Shown one piece after another: positions 1-7,804 of a stretch of DNA of 21,033 bases. Source of the stretch: Promethearchaeota archaeon (GTDB taxonomy: Archaea; Asgardarchaeota; Lokiarchaeia; Sigyniarchaeales; SOKP01); the NCBI GenBank assembly GCA_030615145.1, contig JAUWZT010000025.1, positions 1 to 21,033 of the forward strand, given 5' to 3'. The position numbers were made by a program, and so were the translations under genes. The notes beneath the pieces are model-generated. The model ran no database searches and had not been told where the DNA came from. It saw only the letters and a list, made by a program, of their open reading frames with translations. Position 1 is the stretch's first letter. Each line of letters starts with the position of its first letter.

Positions 1-186
1 TTATTGTATTTTTTTGGAATTTTTCTCTTCCTTTTGTTAGATCCTGGTGCTAGGGTAACAGATGCAGGTCTGGGGCCTGGTATAACACTAATATTTTTAA
101 TCGGCATAGGAATTTGCTTTCTTCCAAATTTTAAAAAAAGAATGAAAAGAAGTCTCTCATTAAGAAAAAAAAAATACAAAGGGTAG
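1..186 (+). CDS. C-terminal fragment of a membrane protein (runs off window)
   Basis: The frame is open to the left edge, so the true start lies outside the window; the TTG at position 4 need not be a start. The visible 61 residues hold a hydrophobic stretch, a short polar loop (DPGARVTDAGLGPG), a second hydrophobic stretch (about residues 28-41) and a strongly basic tail, giving two membrane segments with a positive, probably cytoplasmic, end. The frame stops at TAG 184-186 just after a run of ten A residues (165-174). Adding one A there would join it to the frame that continues from 183 as RVELTREALMEAFGSIG, so the natural C-terminus may be longer. I do not recognise the family. That it is coding is likely from the membrane pattern, but it is not certain. 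Confidence 0.45.
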   Translation, partial: LLYFFGIFLFLLLDPGARVTDAGLGPGITLIFLIGIGICFLPNFKKRMKRSLSLRKKKYKG

Positions 187-398
187 AATTAACTAGAGAA
201 GCTTTAATGGAAGCGTTTGGAAGTATTGGTTAAATATTATTGACCACGGGGCTTATGACATTCACTCAAACAGCAACGGGTTCTTATGATGTTCATTTTA
301 AAAGTCATGAAATAAGGAAACTGGGACAAATTTTCAATGATTTTAATTTGAGAGGTTTATACAGTAGTAAAAAAAATGAAATCCTATTAACAATTTAA
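183..398 (+). pseudogene. Possible decayed continuation of the upstream membrane protein
   Basis: In the frame starting at 183 there is protein-like sequence (ELTREALMEAFGSIG), one in-frame TAA at 231-233, then ILLTTG and a 47-residue open stretch from ATG 255 to TAA 398 (ending RGLYSSKKNEILLTI). Both pieces share one frame and have ordinary amino-acid composition, which suggests one former coding region broken by a stop. It is also one base out of frame with the gene ending at 186, across an A10 tract. The 255-398 part could instead be an independent small gene; I see no ribosome binding site for it. The family is not recognised. This entry also accounts for the stretch between 187 and the alba 3' end, where I see nothing else apart from a terminator-like T tract. 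Confidence 0.3.
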
Positions 399-432
399 AA
401 CATTACGATTGAACTAAGAGGGATAAATTAAG

Positions 433-440
433 AAAAAAAA
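433..440 (-). terminator. T8 tract downstream of alba
   Basis: Eight A residues on the plus strand read as T8 on the minus strand, about 50 bases after the alba stop. A short inverted repeat (AGAGAAA/TTTCTCT, around 472-493) lies just before it and overlaps the end of the gene. Oligo-T tracts are the usual archaeal termination signal. Confidence 0.4.
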
Positions 441-490
441 GAGTGGTTTTTTGTTATTTTGTTTTAGCGAAGAGAAATTTATTTCTTTCT

Positions 491-820
491 CTATTTTGGA
501 GGAGCAAGCACGATTTCAATGCTTGAAACGTTGTTAGTCTGCCCGTTTTCTCCTTCGAGCTGCTCGGTACTGAGGGTAATTCCTTTGTATTCAGTTCCTT
601 TTAAGAATCTATTTCTTAAAATTTCACATACATCAACCGCATGGGAAATAGCTCTACCTCTGGCCTTAACTGTGCAATCTACTCCTTTATTGAGGATCAT
701 CATAGTGGCCATAACATAATTCATAGTAGGTCTACGTCCAACAAAGACCGAATTTTCTTCTTTTCTAGGCATTCTTTTTTTAACTTCTTTAACTTCTGTT
801 TCTGTTTTTTCTTCAGGCAT
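491..820 (-). CDS. alba: Alba family DNA/RNA-binding chromatin protein
   Basis: The product is 109 residues: the roughly 90-residue Alba fold preceded by an acidic/basic tail of about 22 residues. The diagnostic stretch SVFVGRRPTMNYV (residues 24-36) matches the Alba motif whose paired basic residues contact nucleic acid; here they are Arg-Arg rather than the Lys-Lys of Sulfolobus Alba. ARGRAISHAVDVCEILRNRFL follows, the conserved helix and second signature. Alba is an abundant dimeric nucleoid protein that binds double-stranded DNA and RNA. ATG 820 has no Shine-Dalgarno sequence, only an A-rich leader. The gene stands alone, with a T-rich terminator after it and an inverted repeat in its promoter region. 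The family call is very secure. Confidence 0.96.
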   Translation of the reverse strand: MPEEKTETEVKEVKKRMPRKEENSVFVGRRPTMNYVMATMMILNKGVDCTVKARGRAISHAVDVCEILRNRFLKGTEYKGITLSTEQLEGENGQTNNVSSIEIVLAPPK

Positions 821-873
821 TTTTTTTTCACTTTTTTGTTTTGAGTTTTTTTGTATACTGTATCGTTGTTATC

Positions 874-893
874 TCGTAATTTTTTTATTACGA
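874..893. promoter_or_regulatory. Inverted repeat in the alba upstream region
   Basis: TCGTAAT (874-880), six T, ATTACGA (887-893): perfect 7-bp arms. On the minus strand it lies immediately downstream of a TATA-like GTTTAAAAATC (about 894-904), where the transcription start is expected, so a repressor or an autoregulatory site is plausible. No partner is visible. Confidence 0.35.
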
Positions 894-1098
894 TTTTTAA
901 ACTACATTTTTTAAAATATTTTTCTTCATAAAAATTTTATTATCTTACTAATAATGTGATTTAATATTCTATACTCAAAGCAATTAAAGGTGTTTTAGCA
1001 ATCTACTTCTCTAAAACAATTTTTAAGAAGGTTTATAATTTAAACGTAACTTTTTGAAAATCATAATAATAAAAAATGAAAAAAAAAAATTTGAAAAA

Positions 1099-1323
1099 TT
1101 ATAAACCTTTTAATTTTACTCCAAGAAACATTAGAAACCAAGCGAAAAAAACTAGTCCCATTCCTATAACGCCCCAAGTTTCTGAAGGGGTGAATGTTCC
1201 AAGAGCCAAAGCGGGTAATACACCTGAAAATCCAAAGAATATTTCAGTTAATACAAACAATCCTCCCGCTAATACGAGGAAGGAGAATATTACAGTCCAT
1301 TTTGTTGGTGGAGTCCAAGCCAT
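1099..1323 (-). CDS. Small two-TM membrane protein, uncharacterised
   Basis: The product is 74 residues with two hydrophobic helices (about residues 10-31 and 50-70) joined by a loop rich in Gly, Pro and Thr (GVLPALALGTFTPSETWG), starting MAWTPPTKWTV. Both ends are short, so it is almost entirely membrane embedded. ATG 1323 is preceded by AGGTGAT at good Shine-Dalgarno spacing, and a TATA-like GTATATAAA complement lies about 75 bases upstream; together these support a real gene on this strand rather than the overlapping plus-strand frame. The function is unknown. It lies between alba and signal peptidase, all on the minus strand, but with its own leader. It could be a subunit or accessory of a larger complex; nothing in the sequence says which. 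Confidence 0.7.
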   Translation of the reverse strand: MAWTPPTKWTVIFSFLVLAGGLFVLTEIFFGFSGVLPALALGTFTPSETWGVIGMGLVFFAWFLMFLGVKLKGL

Positions 1324-1397
1324 TTAATATCACCTAATTTATCAGAATAAAATGTGTAATTAATACTTATTAATTATTCATGAATAAAAGTTTAATG

Positions 1398-1406
1398 TAT
1401 ATAAAC
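1398..1406 (-). promoter_or_regulatory. TATA box for the small two-TM protein
   Basis: The minus strand reads TTTATATAC, a good archaeal TATA element, in the leader of the 74-residue gene and past the end of the signal peptidase gene on the other side. Confidence 0.35.
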
Positions 1407-1429
1407 AAGAAGTAAATATTTGATTTAAT

Positions 1430-2098
1430 TTAATTTATTTGTTTGTTTGTTTTTGGGGGTTGCTTCTCAAAATATTCTTGGTTTTTATCATTATTTTTCT
1501 TTTGATCTTCATCTTCACCTTGAATAATATCCCGAATTATGCTTATTACGAGGAGTGCTGATATTATGACTAGTAAAGGAATTAATAACCCAGACTCTGT
1601 TAAAAAAATCTTTACCCATCCAATATATGGTATCCCCCCAATTACTACCCCTATTATACAATACTCTGGGACAGGGGCATGATCAGGTAGCAAGTTAGCG
1701 TCCCCTTTTGTCCTGAAATACCAAGTATCCCCTACTAAATACTTATCAACGACACGATGGACAATAGGTTCTTCAGGAGCACCAGTCCATAATCCGCGAG
1801 CGTCAAATACTATAACATCTCCATTTTTTTCTTCAGCTGTACCATTTTTTATATTTTCTGGGTTGGTGCCCATTACGAATAATAAGTCTCCTTCGTGAAT
1901 ATTAGGCTCCATAGAGCCAGAAACTACGATAACTATAGGAGCCTCAGTATTAAGAGCAACTTGTAAACCAAAATAGACTAAAAAGGAGCCGAAGAACGCA
2001 ATACATATCATTACAACAGCAATAATTACTTTTTTGTGAGATATGGGCTTTTTTTCTTTTTCTTTTTCATTTGAGTTCTTCAAATTATTCGTATCCAT
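1430..2098 (-). CDS. Signal peptidase I, archaeal/ER (Sec11-like) type
   Basis: This serine protease of family S26B removes signal peptides from secreted proteins at the outer face of the membrane. The 222-residue product has a charged N-tail, a TM anchor (about 24-48), the catalytic Ser62 in VSGSMEP, then His114 in VHRVV and the TKGDAN box (about 130-135, Asp133). His in place of the bacterial Lys is the hallmark of archaeal and eukaryotic ER enzymes. A second TM lies near 171-190, followed by a long, highly charged Lys/Glu/Asn tail facing the cytoplasm. ATG 2098 has GGAG about 11 bases upstream and a TATA-like element at 2143-2155. Substrates in this window could include the M28 enzyme or other exported proteins, but that is speculation. 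Confident call. Confidence 0.93.
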   Translation of the reverse strand: MDTNNLKNSNEKEKEKKPISHKKVIIAVVMICIAFFGSFLVYFGLQVALNTEAPIVIVVSGSMEPNIHEGDLLFVMGTNPENIKNGTAEEKNGDVIVFDARGLWTGAPEEPIVHRVVDKYLVGDTWYFRTKGDANLLPDHAPVPEYCIIGVVIGGIPYIGWVKIFLTESGLLIPLLVIISALLVISIIRDIIQGEDEDQKKNNDKNQEYFEKQPPKTNKQIN

Positions 2099-2142
2099 CT
2101 TTTTAATAATCTCCTTTCTCTTGTCTAAATAAATAAAGATGG

Positions 2143-2155
2143 TAATATATATTTT
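2143..2155 (-). promoter_or_regulatory. TATA box for signal peptidase
   Basis: The minus strand reads AAATATATATT about 45 bases upstream of the ATG, followed by a GGAG ribosome binding site (AAAGGAGATT) close to the start. Confidence 0.45.
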
Positions 2156-2333
2156 GTTCTAACACTTATATGAGATTCAAAATATCGAATAGAGTTATTT
2201 TATATGCTTTTTGATCTTTTGATATAGAAATGGTTGTAGATAGTATTTTATAGAATAGCATCTTAAAATATTTGTATTAAACTAATTAAAACATAAAACA
2301 TCTCAAAAATTCATAAGGTTGAGGCTTTACTAC

Positions 2334-2849
2334 ATGCTTTCAGAAGATCCGGTCTTAAAAGAATATATTATTAACGATATTGTTAGAGAAGTTAATCAAA
2401 AAGGATTGAATATCGAAAAGATTTATGTAGAGAGTTTTATCGACAATTTTCTTGACGAATACGAACGATTACCAAAAAAAAGTGAAATTAATCCTATTGT
2501 TTCAAGTTATATTAAAATGATCGAAGATGGCGCACCAATAATTGAAATATCTCAAAATTCTGGTGAATTTGATTCAAAGACAAATGTGATTGAACCCGTT
2601 GTAAAAAGTTTTATTCAGAAAAAAAACTTAATTAATTCAATTAAAAGTGAAGGGCTTTTCTGTCGCACAGGAGAAATGCTAGTTATTCCAAAACCAGAGG
2701 GGCGCAGATTATGTCCAATATGCGATAACGAAAACTGGTATAAAATCCATGAAACAATCGATCGGACAGATATTATTTGCGATTATCCTAAAATTTACGG
2801 AAAGAAATATAGGTGTAGCGGTTGCGGAACTGTTTGGAAGGAAAAGTAA
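2334..2849 (+). CDS. Zinc-ribbon protein of unknown function
   Basis: The product is 171 residues from ATG 2334. I prefer this start over TTG 2319 because GAGG sits nine bases before it. The N-terminal two thirds is helical and charged (IVREVNQKGLNIEKIYVESF, then DEYERLPKKSEINPIV), suggesting a helix-turn-helix or helical-bundle region but not one I can name. Residues 100-171 hold CPIC and, about 30 residues later, CSGCG, a four-Cys zinc ribbon like those in transcription or translation factors. It has no membrane segment, so it is probably cytoplasmic. The gene stands alone: about 200 bases separate it from the next gene. It could be a nucleic-acid-binding protein; the evidence is only the ribbon. 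Confidence 0.7.
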   Translation: MLSEDPVLKEYIINDIVREVNQKGLNIEKIYVESFIDNFLDEYERLPKKSEINPIVSSYIKMIEDGAPIIEISQNSGEFDSKTNVIEPVVKSFIQKKNLINSIKSEGLFCRTGEMLVIPKPEGRRLCPICDNENWYKIHETIDRTDIICDYPKIYGKKYRCSGCGTVWKEK

Positions 2850-2960
2850 ATTCTGCAAGATAACGTTACAAGTCTTAATGATTAAGCTAAGTTGCGTTCC
2901 TTTCCCTCAATAAAGCGCTCAATTTTGAGAAAAATCTGATTATATTTCATAAGTTTTAAA

Positions 2961-2977
2961 ACTATAAAATTTAAATA
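2961..2977 (+). promoter_or_regulatory. Candidate TATA box for the lipid kinase
   Basis: ACTATAAAATTTAAATA lies 70-86 bases upstream of the ATG at 3047, with a very AT-rich leader between. It is the best TATA match in this intergenic stretch; a second, TTTAAAATTAAA, lies about 20 bases further down. Confidence 0.35.
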
Positions 2978-3046
2978 GTTCGATGTTTAAAATTAAATTA
3001 AAATAAAAAATTGAGTTTCTTTTATTAAAAATAAAGCGTGTTAATT

Positions 3047-4006
3047 ATGGAAGCAGATTATGCAATAATTTATAATCCTATTGCTGGAAAACCAGAACAG
3101 ACCGAGAAAGATATAGAATATGCAAAAAAGTGTTTAGATGATTTTAACATTTCTTACAAGTTATTCAAAACAGAATTTGCAGGACATGCTATTAATCTGG
3201 CTAACCAGTTAGCAAAACAAGGATATCAAGTCATCGGAGCTGGCGGAGATGGAACTTGTAATGAGGTTTTTCACGGTGTTATTAGCTCTAATTCAGGAGC
3301 TTTATGCGGGTTTATCCCAATGGGTTCTGGAAACGACATCCCTGCGGCAATTGGAATCACACCTGACATTAAAAGAGCATGCGAAATTATATCAGAAAAT
3401 CATACTAGTAAATCGGATATTGGGTTCGCCAAAACGGACGAAGGAGTAGAGCGGTACTTTCTGGGCATTGGAAGTCAAGGATTTGACTCGGAAGTTGCTA
3501 GAAGATCAAATAAAAATAAAGAAAAAAATTATAATGCGATTATTCTTAAAACATTATTCTCGTGGAAAAGTAGAGAGTTAAGGGTCACGATGGATAACGA
3601 TACTTACGAAGGAATGGCAAACCTAGCAGCAGTAGGTAATGGAGGAGCTTATGGGGGAGGAATGTATGTATGTCAAAGAGCAAAAGTCGATGATGGGTTA
3701 TTTGATATAAGCGTAGTAGATATTGGAAAATTTAAACTTCTTCTTCAATTTAAAAGGATGTATAACGCATCGCTTTTACCCCATCCTGATATTTCTGAAT
3801 ATCAAAGCAAAAAAGTGAGAATTGAAATGAAAAATCCTGAAGATGAGCCTTACCTGTGTCAAGTTGACGGCGAGGTTTTAGGGCCCCTTCCAGTTACATA
3901 TGAAAGTATTAAAGACGGCTATGAATTTATTCGTCCCAAAATAGACGAAGTCGCAGAAGCATTTAAAGAGAAGTATGGAAGATATTTCTATATATGTGAA
4001 CATTAA
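3047..4006 (+). CDS. Diacylglycerol/sphingosine kinase-like lipid kinase (YegS/BmrU type)
   Basis: This DAGK-catalytic-domain protein transfers phosphate from ATP to a lipid alcohol. The 319-residue length is typical of the YegS/BmrU family. Visible motifs are YNPIAGK near the N-terminus (nucleotide loop), GAGGDGTCNEV (about 64-74, the hallmark GGDGT), and PMGSGNDIPAAIG (about 91-103, the second nucleotide-binding loop). The C-terminal beta-sandwich contains GGAYGGGMYVCQRAKVDDG and the closing CQVDGEVLGPLPVT, both family features. I prefer ATG 3047 to GTG 3038 because the conserved N-terminal strand begins directly after it; neither has a clear ribosome binding site. In archaea the substrate may be an isoprenoid glycerol lipid or polyprenol; the sequence does not decide this. 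The next gene follows after 46 bases on the same strand. Confidence 0.9.
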   Translation: MEADYAIIYNPIAGKPEQTEKDIEYAKKCLDDFNISYKLFKTEFAGHAINLANQLAKQGYQVIGAGGDGTCNEVFHGVISSNSGALCGFIPMGSGNDIPAAIGITPDIKRACEIISENHTSKSDIGFAKTDEGVERYFLGIGSQGFDSEVARRSNKNKEKNYNAIILKTLFSWKSRELRVTMDNDTYEGMANLAAVGNGGAYGGGMYVCQRAKVDDGLFDISVVDIGKFKLLLQFKRMYNASLLPHPDISEYQSKKVRIEMKNPEDEPYLCQVDGEVLGPLPVTYESIKDGYEFIRPKIDEVAEAFKEKYGRYFYICEH

Positions 4007-4052
4007 ATAATATTTTATTTTCTTTTGAGAATTTAATTACCTAAGTATTGAT

Positions 4053-4679
4053 ATGCCTGACTGGGACGATATATTCGCAAAACGAGGTAAAGTTTTTACA
4101 AATCCTCATCAAGATATGGAAATGTTAACTAAAATCTTTAAGGAAAATGGCGTTCACCGAGTTTTAGACTTAGGATGCGGAACCGGTCGGCATCTATTGT
4201 TTTTCTCAAAGAAAGGGTTTGATGTTTACGGTCTCGATGGATCGCCAAAAGGTTTAGAGATTGCTAAAAATTGGTTAGACGAAGAAGAATTATCAGCAAA
4301 ACTAACACATCAGAGAATTGATCAAATATTTCCTTATGAGAATGATTTTTTTGATGGCATTATCTCAATTCAAGTAATTCATCATAATTTAATGAAGGAG
4401 ATACTCTTTACCGTTAAAGAAATTGAGCGAGTCTTAAAACCAAAAGGATTTATTTTTATCACAGTTCCTTTTCTTCAAGCTTTTAACGTAAAAAATAGTA
4501 AGTGGAAATTGAAAAAAGTCGAAAAGAGAACCTATATTCCTCAATCAGGTCCAGAAGAGGGGCTTCCCCATCATTTTTTTACAATAGCAGAATTAAAACG
4601 TGTTTTTAGCGCTTTTGAATTGTTAGAAATATATATAGATAAAACCAATCATCGTGCAATCTTAGGGATAAAGAAATAA
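4053..4679 (+). CDS. Class I SAM-dependent methyltransferase
   Basis: The 208-residue product has a Rossmann-type methyltransferase fold. Motif I is RVLDLGCGTGRH (about 36-47), the post-I acidic residue is Asp62 in YGLDGSP, and the central strand is DFFDGIISIQVIHHN (about 97-111), followed by the typical ERVLKPKGFIFITVP. After this core comes an insertion of basic and aromatic residues, then HHFFTIAELKRVF and a C-terminal strand (HRAILGIKK), as in methyltransferase domain 11/25 proteins. The acceptor is unknown. It follows the lipid kinase at 46 bases without its own obvious promoter, so the two may be co-transcribed; a lipid or small-molecule acceptor would fit but is inference. It ends 14 bases from the convergent M28 gene. 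Confidence 0.88.
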   Translation: MPDWDDIFAKRGKVFTNPHQDMEMLTKIFKENGVHRVLDLGCGTGRHLLFFSKKGFDVYGLDGSPKGLEIAKNWLDEEELSAKLTHQRIDQIFPYENDFFDGIISIQVIHHNLMKEILFTVKEIERVLKPKGFIFITVPFLQAFNVKNSKWKLKKVEKRTYIPQSGPEEGLPHHFFTIAELKRVFSAFELLEIYIDKTNHRAILGIKK

Positions 4680-4693
4680 AATACAATATTCGT

Positions 4694-5824
4694 TTAGACT
4701 GGATTTTTATGTTTGATCAACCTTGAACGAATGATTAATAAAACAGATGCTATACCGATGATTGGTAAAAAAATTATAATTAAAGTCAATAAATTAGAAT
4801 CAGGAAGGTTAAAATCGTCGTTCCACGGAAAATTTCCTTGAAATTTGTTGTTAGTTTCTAAGTAATTATTATAAATAAATTGCTCTACTGTTTTTCCTGT
4901 TACTTCGAGACTATAATTTGAAATATGAGACAAATTATCTTCGGTCGTGTGATGGTAAGGCCAAGCGGGGTTATCCCAAAAGTTAATGATTAAATCTGCT
5001 GAGGGAATTCCATAATTTACAAATGGCACATGGTCATCAGTAATGGAATTGATTATTGGATCAGAAGGAAATTGGTAAGTATATCCTAATTCTCTACCGG
5101 TCTCAAATAATTCGTTCAATAATGAGGAGGTTGAATGTTGTTCGCTAATAAATTTTAAGTTTGCTCCTCCAACCATATCTAATAATAACATCGCATCAAA
5201 ATGCTCTTCAGAAGAATTATAAAAGTTTTCAATGTCTTGTACAAATTTTGTAGAACCTTCGCACCAGTTCCAACCTAACATTCCATGGCTATTATCAACA
5301 CCTTGATCTTCCGCATCAAAAAACAAAAACCAAATTTGTACAGACAGATTTTGTCTTCTGTTATATAAAACTTTAGCAAGTTCTATTAAAACAGCGCTAC
5401 CACTTGCACCATCGTTGGCGCCTGGAACGGGTAAGTCCTGATTTACGCTATCTTTTGTGGCTCTCGCCCTTGAGTCGTAATGAGCGCCTAAAATCAAAAT
5501 ATTAGTAAAATTTTCGTTCATTTTAAACAACACATTTTGGCAGTCAACTGAATGAATTGTAAAGTTATGAAGAGTGTAGTTGATCGAAGGATCGATTTCT
5601 TGAAATTTTGAGACGAAATATTTCGCACAATCTTCTCTACCTTGAGTACCAGGTGTTCTATAATGCGTTGTATTAATATTTAACTGATCTTCTACATATG
5701 TATACGCATTATCACCGTTAAAATATAAATCAATATTTAAATTTGTGAATGTATTACTATTCGATAAGAAAATAATTGGGATAGTAGTTGGTATTACCAC
5801 GATTAACACAATCGATATAATCAA
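4694..5824 (-). CDS. Membrane-anchored M28 zinc peptidase / glutaminyl-cyclase-like enzyme
   Basis: The 376-residue product has a signal-anchor (residues 1-20), an extracellular catalytic domain and a C-terminal TM (about 344-366) with a short basic tail. Zinc and catalytic residues are visible: HYD (His115, Asp117), PGANDGASGS (Asp138), FFDAEDQG (Glu172, Asp173), LLDMVGG (Asp216), DDHVPF and PYHHTTEDN (His291/292). This order fits family M28 aminopeptidases and the related glutaminyl-peptide cyclotransferases. DAED, where many M28 peptidases have Glu-Glu, and the DDHVPF plus HTTEDN pairing lean toward the cyclase branch, but I cannot decide. Many N-x-S/T sites suggest N-glycosylation. The start is TTG 5824; no ATG is in frame before it, and the frame stays open upstream, so the start is uncertain. 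A TATA-like element lies at 5882-5891. Confidence 0.85.
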   Translation of the reverse strand: MIISIVLIVVIPTTIPIIFLSNSNTFTNLNIDLYFNGDNAYTYVEDQLNINTTHYRTPGTQGREDCAKYFVSKFQEIDPSINYTLHNFTIHSVDCQNVLFKMNENFTNILILGAHYDSRARATKDSVNQDLPVPGANDGASGSAVLIELAKVLYNRRQNLSVQIWFLFFDAEDQGVDNSHGMLGWNWCEGSTKFVQDIENFYNSSEEHFDAMLLLDMVGGANLKFISEQHSTSSLLNELFETGRELGYTYQFPSDPIINSITDDHVPFVNYGIPSADLIINFWDNPAWPYHHTTEDNLSHISNYSLEVTGKTVEQFIYNNYLETNNKFQGNFPWNDDFNLPDSNLLTLIIIFLPIIGIASVLLIIRSRLIKHKNPV

Positions 5825-5881
5825 GAATAATTTGTGAGATTTTTTTATAAGTATCCACCAATAATAAGATACGTTCAGATG

Positions 5882-5891
5882 ACTTTATATT
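5882..5891 (-). promoter_or_regulatory. TATA box for the M28 gene
   Basis: The minus strand reads AATATAAAGT about 58 bases upstream of the TTG start, between the convergent and divergent neighbours. Confidence 0.35.
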
Positions 5892-5930
5892 ATTAATAAA
5901 AATTAAAAATAAAAAATATATTTATTTAGT

Positions 5931-6353
5931 TTAGAGTGGTTCAAAACCTAAATCTATTTTTGTTTCACCTTTCATTTCCGTCTCTAAAAATATAGCTTTT
6001 AAAGGCATACCAATTTTGATGGTGTCAGGCTTAGTTTCATCTACGCCCACCAGTTGTGCTGAAACCATAGGTCCCTCTTCAAGTTTGATAACGGAGAAGC
6101 AATAAGGTTTGTTTCTATCGTATCCCTTCTCAATAAAATAAGGTGTACCGACGGTTATACACGTAAATGCCGCGAGCTCGCCTTTTCCAGACATTTCTAC
6201 CCATTCCATTTTAGTAGAATTACATTTAGAGCATAATTTTCTCACTGGTACAAATAATTCATTGCAATCCAAGCATTTTGAGCCCATTAATTTTTTACTT
6301 GTGATAAATTCCAAATAATTTTGGATGGTTAACTCTTTTTCACTTTCAGACAT
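5931..6353 (-). CDS. DUF35 OB-fold zinc-ribbon protein, thiolase partner
   Basis: The 140-residue product has an N-terminal helix, a rubredoxin-like zinc ribbon (CLDC at about 27-30 and CSKC at about 41-44) and an OB-fold (GKGELAAFTCITVGTP through VSAQLVGVDE to IKIGMPLKAIF). DUF35 proteins bind CoA substrates and act as obligate partners of SCP2-type thiolases; in archaeal acetoacetyl-CoA thiolase/HMG-CoA synthase complexes the DUF35 subunit bridges the enzymes. Here the gene starts 12 bases after the thiolase stop, on the same strand, so a stable complex with that thiolase is likely. No HMG-CoA synthase gene is adjacent. Four Cys are intact. Confidence 0.92.
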   Translation of the reverse strand: MSESEKELTIQNYLEFITSKKLMGSKCLDCNELFVPVRKLCSKCNSTKMEWVEMSGKGELAAFTCITVGTPYFIEKGYDRNKPYCFSVIKLEEGPMVSAQLVGVDETKPDTIKIGMPLKAIFLETEMKGETKIDLGFEPL

Positions 6354-6365
6354 TTTTTTTTTACC

Positions 6366-7625
6366 TCATTTTTGGTACACCGTGACGACACATGTGCCAC
6401 CACTGCCACCAAGATTATGTGTAAGTGCTCTTTCAACATCAAATTTCACTTGCCTATTTCTTTCGGCGATACCGCGCATTTGTTTAAAGATTTCTACAGC
6501 TTGAGCAGCTCCAGTTGCCCCTACAGGATGACCTTTTGATTTTAATCCCCCTGATGTATTAATTGGTAGATCACCATCTCTATAACTCTCTTTATTCTTT
6601 ATAGCATCAACAGCTTTTCCTTTTTCGTAAAAACCTAAATCCTCCATCGCTAGTATCTCAGCAATCGTGAAGCAATCGTGAACTTCTGCGATTTGTATAT
6701 CTTTTGGTTTCATGCCCGCCATTTGATAAGCTTGTCTTGAAGCCTCTCTTGTCGCAATAAAACTGGTTAAGCTATCCCTATCATGTAGCGAAAGCGATGC
6801 GCTCCCTTGACCCGTCCCCGCAATCCAAATTGGAGTGTCAGTAAAATTTTTTGCAACATCTGCAGCTGCTAAAAACACGCAAGCAGCACCATCAGTTACC
6901 AGTGAGCAATCAAATAACCTTAATGGAGATGCAATCATAGGATTAGATGAACTCTTTAGATAATCAAATTCGTCTTTCCAATCAGGAACTTCTCTCCCTT
7001 GGCTTTCAAGTTTGACCTTCTTTTTTTCCATCATATCTTTTATTGAAGATTGCATTTGAGCAAATGGATTTTCTTTTCCATTAATATGGTTTTTAATGCC
7101 TACTCGCATTAGATCTTCTGCTGTCGTCCCAAATTTATGAAAGTGAGCCGATGCAACAGTTGCATACAATCCAGGAAAGGTTGCTCCAGCAGGATATTCA
7201 AACAATACATCGCTAGCGGTTGCTAACGCGTCAGTTACAAGACTTGTTGGAAGTTCATTCATACACTCCACCCCAGCAACGGCAATTACATCGTGAATAC
7301 CAGATGCAATAGCGATTATCGCTTGTCGTAAAGCAATACCGGAGCTAGCGCATGCTCCTTCAAATCTTGGAGCCGGTTTTGGTGTCAACCCCACTAAGTT
7401 AGCCATTTGAGGTCCTAAATGTCCTTGGTGGTTAAATAAGTCTGAAGAGTAATTCCCTACATAACACGCATCAATATCTTTAGGTTCAATACCGTTATCA
7501 ACTGTTTTTAAGGCAGCCATCCACGCATCAATCCATAAATCTGGATTACGCTTAAGAGGGAACAGCCGTCCGAACTTAGACATACCTGCGCCGACAATTG
7601 CGACTTTTCGTGCTAATTTTCCCAT
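6366..7625 (-). CDS. SCP2/SCPx-type thiolase (acetyl-CoA acetyltransferase family)
   Basis: The enzyme catalyses Claisen condensation or thiolytic cleavage of acyl-CoA. From ATG 7625 it has 419 residues. The nucleophile Cys92 sits in FEGACASSG, the SCP2-type HDCF box at about 316-319, GGLKSKGHPVGATG (His366) near 358-371, and the C-terminal NLGGSGGTCVV carries the second Cys. A charged insertion of about 50 residues (HINGKENPFAQMQ through DWKDEFDYLKS) lies before NPMIASPLRL, as usual in this subfamily. I prefer ATG 7625 to TTG 7634 because AAAGG sits at proper spacing before it. It forms an operon with the DUF35 gene, and a MaoC hydratase is divergent. The substrate could be acetoacetyl-CoA or a longer 3-ketoacyl-CoA. 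All catalytic residues are present. Confidence 0.93.
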   Translation of the reverse strand: MGKLARKVAIVGAGMSKFGRLFPLKRNPDLWIDAWMAALKTVDNGIEPKDIDACYVGNYSSDLFNHQGHLGPQMANLVGLTPKPAPRFEGACASSGIALRQAIIAIASGIHDVIAVAGVECMNELPTSLVTDALATASDVLFEYPAGATFPGLYATVASAHFHKFGTTAEDLMRVGIKNHINGKENPFAQMQSSIKDMMEKKKVKLESQGREVPDWKDEFDYLKSSSNPMIASPLRLFDCSLVTDGAACVFLAAADVAKNFTDTPIWIAGTGQGSASLSLHDRDSLTSFIATREASRQAYQMAGMKPKDIQIAEVHDCFTIAEILAMEDLGFYEKGKAVDAIKNKESYRDGDLPINTSGGLKSKGHPVGATGAAQAVEIFKQMRGIAERNRQVKFDVERALTHNLGGSGGTCVVTVYQK

Positions 7626-7755
7626 TTTTTTCAACCTTTAATTAATTTTGTAATTTAATTTTAAAAACTAATAAATTGAATTTTCTACTTATTTTATTTC
7701 TTATTCTTTGGTTTTTATCTAAATCCAATAAAATTATTATAACACATAATTTTTT

Positions 7756-7766
7756 TTTATATTTTT
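7756..7766 (+). promoter_or_regulatory. TATA box for the MaoC hydratase gene
   Basis: TTTATATTTTT lies 39-49 bases before the ATG at 7805, giving an expected short leader. The divergent thiolase promoter must lie within the same 170-base spacer but no clear TATA stands out for it. Confidence 0.4.
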
Positions 7767-7804
7767 AGTCAATATTTTTATCTACCATTTCATTAAATGA
7801 GATT

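Noticed and set aside
519..844. Plus-strand frames over alba
   Set aside because: Alba on the minus strand is unambiguous; these are antisense shadows.
1076..1327. Plus-strand frame of 83 codons
   Set aside because: It is the complement of the two-TM protein gene, which has a ribosome binding site, a TATA box and a membrane-protein pattern; the plus-strand product is low-complexity Asn/Lys/Pro.
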